Source of the DNA: Hordeum vulgare subsp. vulgare
Taxonomy: Eukaryota > Streptophyta > Magnoliopsida > Poales > Poaceae
Direction of reading: 5' to 3'
NCBI RefSeq assembly: GCF_904849725.1
Contig: NC_058523.1
Location: 109,308,189-109,372,188, forward strand
DNA: 64,000 bases
Shown here: piece by piece, positions 59,587-64,000 of the stretch
Position numbering within the stretch: the stretch's first letter is position 1
Layout: each line of letters starts with the position of its first letter
Made by a program: the position numbers and the translations under genes
The notes under the pieces: generated by a model
The model's database searches: none
What the model was told of the DNA's origin: nothing
The model's input: only the letters and a program-made list of their open reading frames with translations

Positions 59587-62500
59587 TACTACCTCTTGAG
59601 CTTGCGTCGGATTTTTCCCTTGAAGAGGAAAGGGTGATGCAGCACAGTAGGAGTAAGTATTTCCCTTAGTTTGAGAACCAAGGTATCAATCCAGTAGGAG
59701 TATCAAGATGAAGCACCGATGTACCTACGCAAAAACAGCAAACTTGCACCCAACGCTACAAAGGGGTTGTCAATTCCTTCACGATTGATTGCAAGGTCAG
59801 ATCTGAAGGCGAAAAGTGCAACAAAGTAAAAGTGTAAGGCGGAAAATATGATGTGAAGTAGACCCGGGGGCCATAGTGTTCACTAGAGGCTTCTCTCAAG
59901 ATAGCAAATATTACGGTGGGTGAACGAATTACTGAAGAGCAATTGATAGAACCGCGCAAAGTCATGACAATATCTAAGGCAATGATCATACATATAGGCA
60001 TCACGTCCGAGACAAGTAGACCGATACTTTCTGCATCTACTACTATTACTCCACACATCGACCGCTATCCAGCATGCATCTAGTGTATTGAGTTCATGAC
60101 GAACAGAGTAACGCCTTAAGCAAGATGACATGATGTAGAGGGATAAATTCATGCAATAGATATAAACCCCATCTTTTTACCCTTGATGGTAACAACACGA
60201 TATGTGCCTCGCTACCCCTTCTATCACTGTGTGAGGTCACCGCACGGTATGAACCCAAAACCAAGCACTTCTCCCACTGCAAGAATCATAGATGAAGTTG
60301 GCCAAACAAAACCCACAACTCGAAGAGAATTACAAGATATGAAATCATGCATATAAGAGATCAGAAGAAACTCAAATAAGATTCATAGATAATCTGATCA
60401 TAAATCCACAATTCATCGGATTTCGACAAACACACCGCAAAAGAAGATTACATCGGATAGATCTCCATGAAGATCATGGAGAACTTTGTAGTGAATATCC
60501 AAGAGAGAGAAGAAGTCATCTAGCTACTAGCTATGGATCCGAAGGTCTATGGTGAGCTACTCACGCATCATCGGAGAGGCAATGGTGTTGATGAATGCTA
60601 CCTCAAAAAGATCCCTGGCACCAACGCCAGAAATACTAAATACTTCTGATGTCAGCTGTGCTTCGCCGGCAATGGCGACAGGAATGGTCGTGTCGACGGC
60701 ACCAGGAATCCCTCTGTTACGGCTAAAGAGCCTTGCATTGGTGTTCCCTCAAAGCGGAAATGGTGATGTAGCACAGCGATGGTAAGTATTTCCCTAAGTT
60801 TGAGAACCAAGGTATCAATCCAGTGGAGGAGTATCACAAGATCCTGCACAAACACAAAAGCTTGCTCCCAACGCTATGAAGGGGTTGTCAATCCCTTATA
60901 GATTGTTCGCCAAGTGAGAACTGAAAGCAACAAAGTAACAAAGCAAAGTAAAAGCGGAGGTGTAAACGATGGATGTGAATAGACCCGGGGGCCGTAGTGT
61001 TTACTAGTGGCTTCTCTCATGAAAGCAAGTAGACGGTGGGTGAACAAATTACTGTCGAGCAATTGATAGAACCGCGCAAAGTCGTGACGATATCTATGAC
61101 AATGATTATATCTATAGGCATCACGTCCAAAACAAGTAGACTGATACTTTCTGCATCTACTACTATTACTCCACACGTCGACCGCTATCCAGCATGCATC
61201 TAGTGTATTAAGTCCAAAAGAACAGAGTAACGCCTTAAGCAAGATGACATGATGTAGAGGGATAATCTCAAACCAATGATGAAAACCCCATCTTGTTACC
61301 CTTGATGGCAACTACTTGATGTGTGCCTTGCTGCCCCTACTGTCACTGGGAAAGGTCACCACATGGTAGAACCCAAAACCAAGCACTTCTCCCATTGCAA
61401 GAATCATAGATCTAGTTGGTCAAACAAAACCCAAGACTGGGAGAGACTTACAAGGATATCAAATCATGCATATAAGAAATCAGCAAAGACTCAAATATAT
61501 ATCATAGATAATCTGATCACAAATCCACAATTCATCGGATCTCGACAAACACACCGCCAAAGAATATTACATCGGATAGATCTCCATGAAGATCATGGAG
61601 AACTTTGTATTGAAGATCCAAGAGAGAGAAGAAGCCATCTAGCTACTAACTACGGACCCGTAGGTGTGAAGTGAACTACTCACCAGTCATTGGAGGGGTG
61701 ATGATGATGAAGAAGAAGCCCTCCAACTCCAAAGTCCCCTCCGGCAGGGTGCCGGGAAGGGTCTCCACATGAGATCTTGCGGAAACAGAAGCTTGCGGCG
61801 GCGGAAAAGTATTTTCGAGGCTCGTGTGATTTTTTGCTATATTTTTGGGAATTTATAGGCCAAAGAACTAGGCCATGGGGCGGCCAGCGAGGCCACAAGC
61901 CCTGACACCGCCGCCTCCCCCCTAGTGGCGGAGTGGGAGCTTGTGGGCTCCCTGGGGCCCACCTGGCTTGGCCCACAGGCCCCCTGATCTTCTTCCGTTC
62001 GGGGATTTTATTCCGTTTGGACTCCGTTCCAAAATCAGATCTGAAAAGAGCCAAAAACATAGAAAAACAGGAACTCGCACTTGGCACTGAATTAATTAGT
62101 TAGTCCCAAAAAAGATATAAAAGGTACATAAAACATCCAGAGATGACAAGATAACAGCATGAAACCATCAAAAATTATAGATACGTTTGAGACGTATCAA
62201 TGAAGAAGCCCTCCATATCTGAATCCCCCTCCGGCAGGGCATTAGAACGTGCCCCGGATGGGATCTTGCGAAGATAGAAGCTTGCGGCGGCGGAAAAGTA
62301 TTTTCGTGGATCTCTCCCGTGGTTTTGGATTTTTTCGGGGATTTATAGGCGGAAGAAGTAGGGTAGAGGAGCCACAGGGGCCCCACAAGCCTGCTAGGGG
62401 CGGGCCCCCCTGGTCGCGCCTAGGGGGCTTGTGGCCTCCCCTCATGGCCTCTGCCTTGGTTCTCACGCTCCCTGCGTATCTTCTGTTCTGGAAAAAAATA

Positions 62501-62703
62501 TTTTCGGAGGTTTTATTCCGTTTGGACTCCGTTTAATATTCTCCTCTGAAAAGGGTCAAAAACACGGAAAAAACAGGAACTGGCACTTGGCACTGAGTTA
62601 ATAAGTTAGTCTCAAAAAAGATATAAAATGCATAAAACATCCAAAGTTTGACAAGATAATAGCATGGAACCATCAAAATTATTGATACGTTGGAGACGTA
62701 TCA
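59587..62703 (-). repeat. 5' LTR of element C, split by a solo LTR
   Basis: Pieces are 59587-60595 and 62205-62703. The inner end reads TACTACC instead of TGCTACC, a decayed terminal dinucleotide. The outer end is GGAGACGTATCA at 62703. Confidence 0.88.
60596..62199 (-). mobile_element. Solo LTR of a B-like element inside the C LTR
   Basis: 1604 bp, TGCTACCTC ... GAGACGTATCA on the plus strand, flanked by the perfect TSD ATGAA (60591-60595, 62200-62204). No interior is present, so it arose by LTR-LTR recombination. It resembles the B LTRs (6746-8301) more than its host LTR. A reversed TATA box lies at about 61852-61859 and its palindrome at about 61891-61947. Confidence 0.92.
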
Positions 62704-62708
62704 AGTAT

Positions 62709-63240
62709 CATAGTCACTTCTTAACATCTGATGGACTTTGGGGTTGCTCGAGCGTCATGTGTAACACAGTGATCATGACACTAACTTACATGTTCATCAG
62801 AAAGTTTGACAAGGGACTAGATAGCTCAAGAGTGGGATTTTCTCCTCCCACGATGGAGAGATATTCCTAGGTCCCTCTCGGTGTGATGACATCAATCATC
62901 ATATGGCCACACACAGGTGACTAGGTCACAAGAATGCTGGAACATGTCAACGAGAAAAAAGTACAAACTCGATAACGAGGAGACCAGTGTAGTGAGTATG
63001 AGAATGACTCAAGAGGATATGATATGTCTCACCTCGGGTTTTGTAAACTACCACGAAGCGAAGAAAATACTAAATGATAACCAAAGGTTTAGTCGAATTC
63101 CATTGTGTACTCATAGGGATTGATATGGATGTCCACAGTTTCGCCGTCGATCATTGAACGAAAGGGGTTTTGTTCATGTCTATGCCTTACATAATCTACA
63201 TGGTCACAAGCTTAATGTAATCACGATCTAGTACCCATAA
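62709..63240 (+). repeat. 3' LTR of element G, second part
   Basis: It continues the decayed BARE-like LTR interrupted by C. It includes LTR-like phrases such as ACTAACTTACATGTTCATCAG and CCTCTCGGTGTGATGACATC. No clean LTR end was found; the right limit is approximate. Confidence 0.55.
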
Positions 63241-64000
63241 GCCCGCACTCAAATCCATAAAATGCATGCAACAACATCACACATAGATCAACATAAAAAA
63301 TGAGTTTATGAGACACATAAATATATATAGATTGGATCATAGATAGTTCATCTGACACACTTAATCAATAGACAAAAAATGACACAAAGACTGTAAAGGA
63401 GTCCCCTACATTATAATTGGTGCAACAAACCTAAATTCCAAGTACCATGCCTTGAATCTGGACCCAAAATAGAAAAAATTCACTATATTAAACTTGATAT
63501 AAACTAAAAAGACATTGCGGAGGGCGAGATCACCCCCTCTACCGAACCCTTACGCTTGCGGTCATCGTTGCAACGGCCCATCTCCTAGATGTCCGCGGTA
63601 GGTGGATCGTCACTATCGTTTGTGGTGGTGGTGCTCTCCGGCGTCGACGAGATGTAGCCCGAGAGGCGGCGGATGACAAAAGCTCCTACTCCTTCGTGTG
63701 GTCTGCCCCCTCACATTGGCGGAATCCTTTTCCCTCGCGGGGCGCTATGAAGCTTCAAGCCCGAGCTAGCGCTTTTTGCGCCGGAGACGCCTTGCATCAG
63801 TCTCCGCCATGGTCACCAAATGCCGCATGACCTCACAGAGGAGCACCTCCTCTTGGTAGATGGGGACGGAGCCTAGGTGTTGACGGGAAGAGCCAACCTC
63901 CGTCGTGGTTGTGGCCCGCTACTGCTCTTGGCAGGCGGCCTTGGCCTTCGACTCCGGCATCCACAGGAGATTCGTGGGCACGAGCACCCTGTGTTGCCCG
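63241..64000. other. Unassigned, AT-rich then GC-rich
   Basis: 63241-63500 is AT-rich with no feature. From about 63520 the base composition turns GC-rich, and the minus strand reads like codon-biased grass exon DNA (for example ATGGCGGAGACTGATGC at 63811 downward) but is interrupted by stops. It could be a captured gene fragment or a DNA-transposon part. I could not identify it. Confidence 0.4.

Larger units (their letters stand above)
54272..62703 (-). mobile_element. Element C: non-autonomous relative of B, minus strand, with nested solo LTR
   Basis: The TSD AGTAT is perfect (54267-54271, 62704-62708). On the minus strand: 5' LTR (62703-59587, interrupted by the solo LTR 60596-62199), PBS-like stretch, one ORF (59295-58546), non-coding DNA, polypurine tract (55797-55783), 3' LTR (55782-54272). 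Without the solo LTR and its duplicated TSD the length is about 6.82 kb, close to B (6.79 kb). No gag, protease, RT or integrase motif was seen. Confidence 0.9.

Overview
The window is intergenic DNA of a large-genome grass, almost certainly a Triticeae species (wheat, Aegilops, barley or a relative). The basis is recognition of the Copia LTRs that start TGTTGGAATTATGCCC (BARE/WIS/Angela type) and the Gypsy-like LTRs that start TGATACGTCTCC. No host protein-coding, rRNA or tRNA gene was recognised. Nearly every base belongs to LTR retrotransposons inserted into one another. Element boundaries below were read from TG...CA ends, PBS/PPT sequences and target-site duplications (TSDs). Family names are from memory and tentative.

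Layout. (D) 1-4538 is the 3' part of a plus-strand Gypsy-like element with an extra ORF and a 1658-bp LTR. It sits in (A1), a BARE/Angela-type Copia seen in pieces at 4539-6745, 13540-15646 and 46432-47602. A1 is also hit by (B) 6746-13534, a 6.8-kb element with no pol (TSD AAGGA), and by (E) 15647-46426, a minus-strand relative of D with gag and protease but no pol (TSD ATACC). The right LTR of E is split by (F) 25525-46416, a plus-strand Gypsy of the type carrying a second RNase H (TSD AGACA). The integrase end of F is split by (A2) 31795-40680, a complete but inactivated BARE/Angela Copia (TSD CCCGC). A1 itself lies in an LTR tail at 47603-47706. Right of this are an unassigned stretch, a rearranged Copia-like element (H, 48490-52216), a decayed Copia (G) split by (C), a minus-strand relative of B (54272-62703, TSD AGTAT), and inside C a solo LTR (60596-62199, TSD ATGAA). 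The last ~760 bp are unassigned and become GC-rich.

How the parts relate. A1, A2, F and G show capsid, protease, reverse transcriptase, RNase H or integrase coding; all are broken. B, C, D and E show no polymerase and must have depended on enzymes supplied in trans. D/E carry a ~300-residue extra ORF. B/C carry a ~240-residue ORF of unknown function.

Most interesting observations: F carries on its minus strand a six-exon gene whose frame is preserved through five GT-AG introns and is broken only by five apparent C-to-T stops. F also has a 71-bp array of 13 units, each with two hairpins. LTRs of several families share a palindrome about 30 bp upstream of the TATA box whose stem changes but stays paired. 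D and E are ~95% alike outside the extra ORF but only roughly 40-45% alike within it, with a sharp edge at the stop codon next to an exact internal copy of the polypurine tract.
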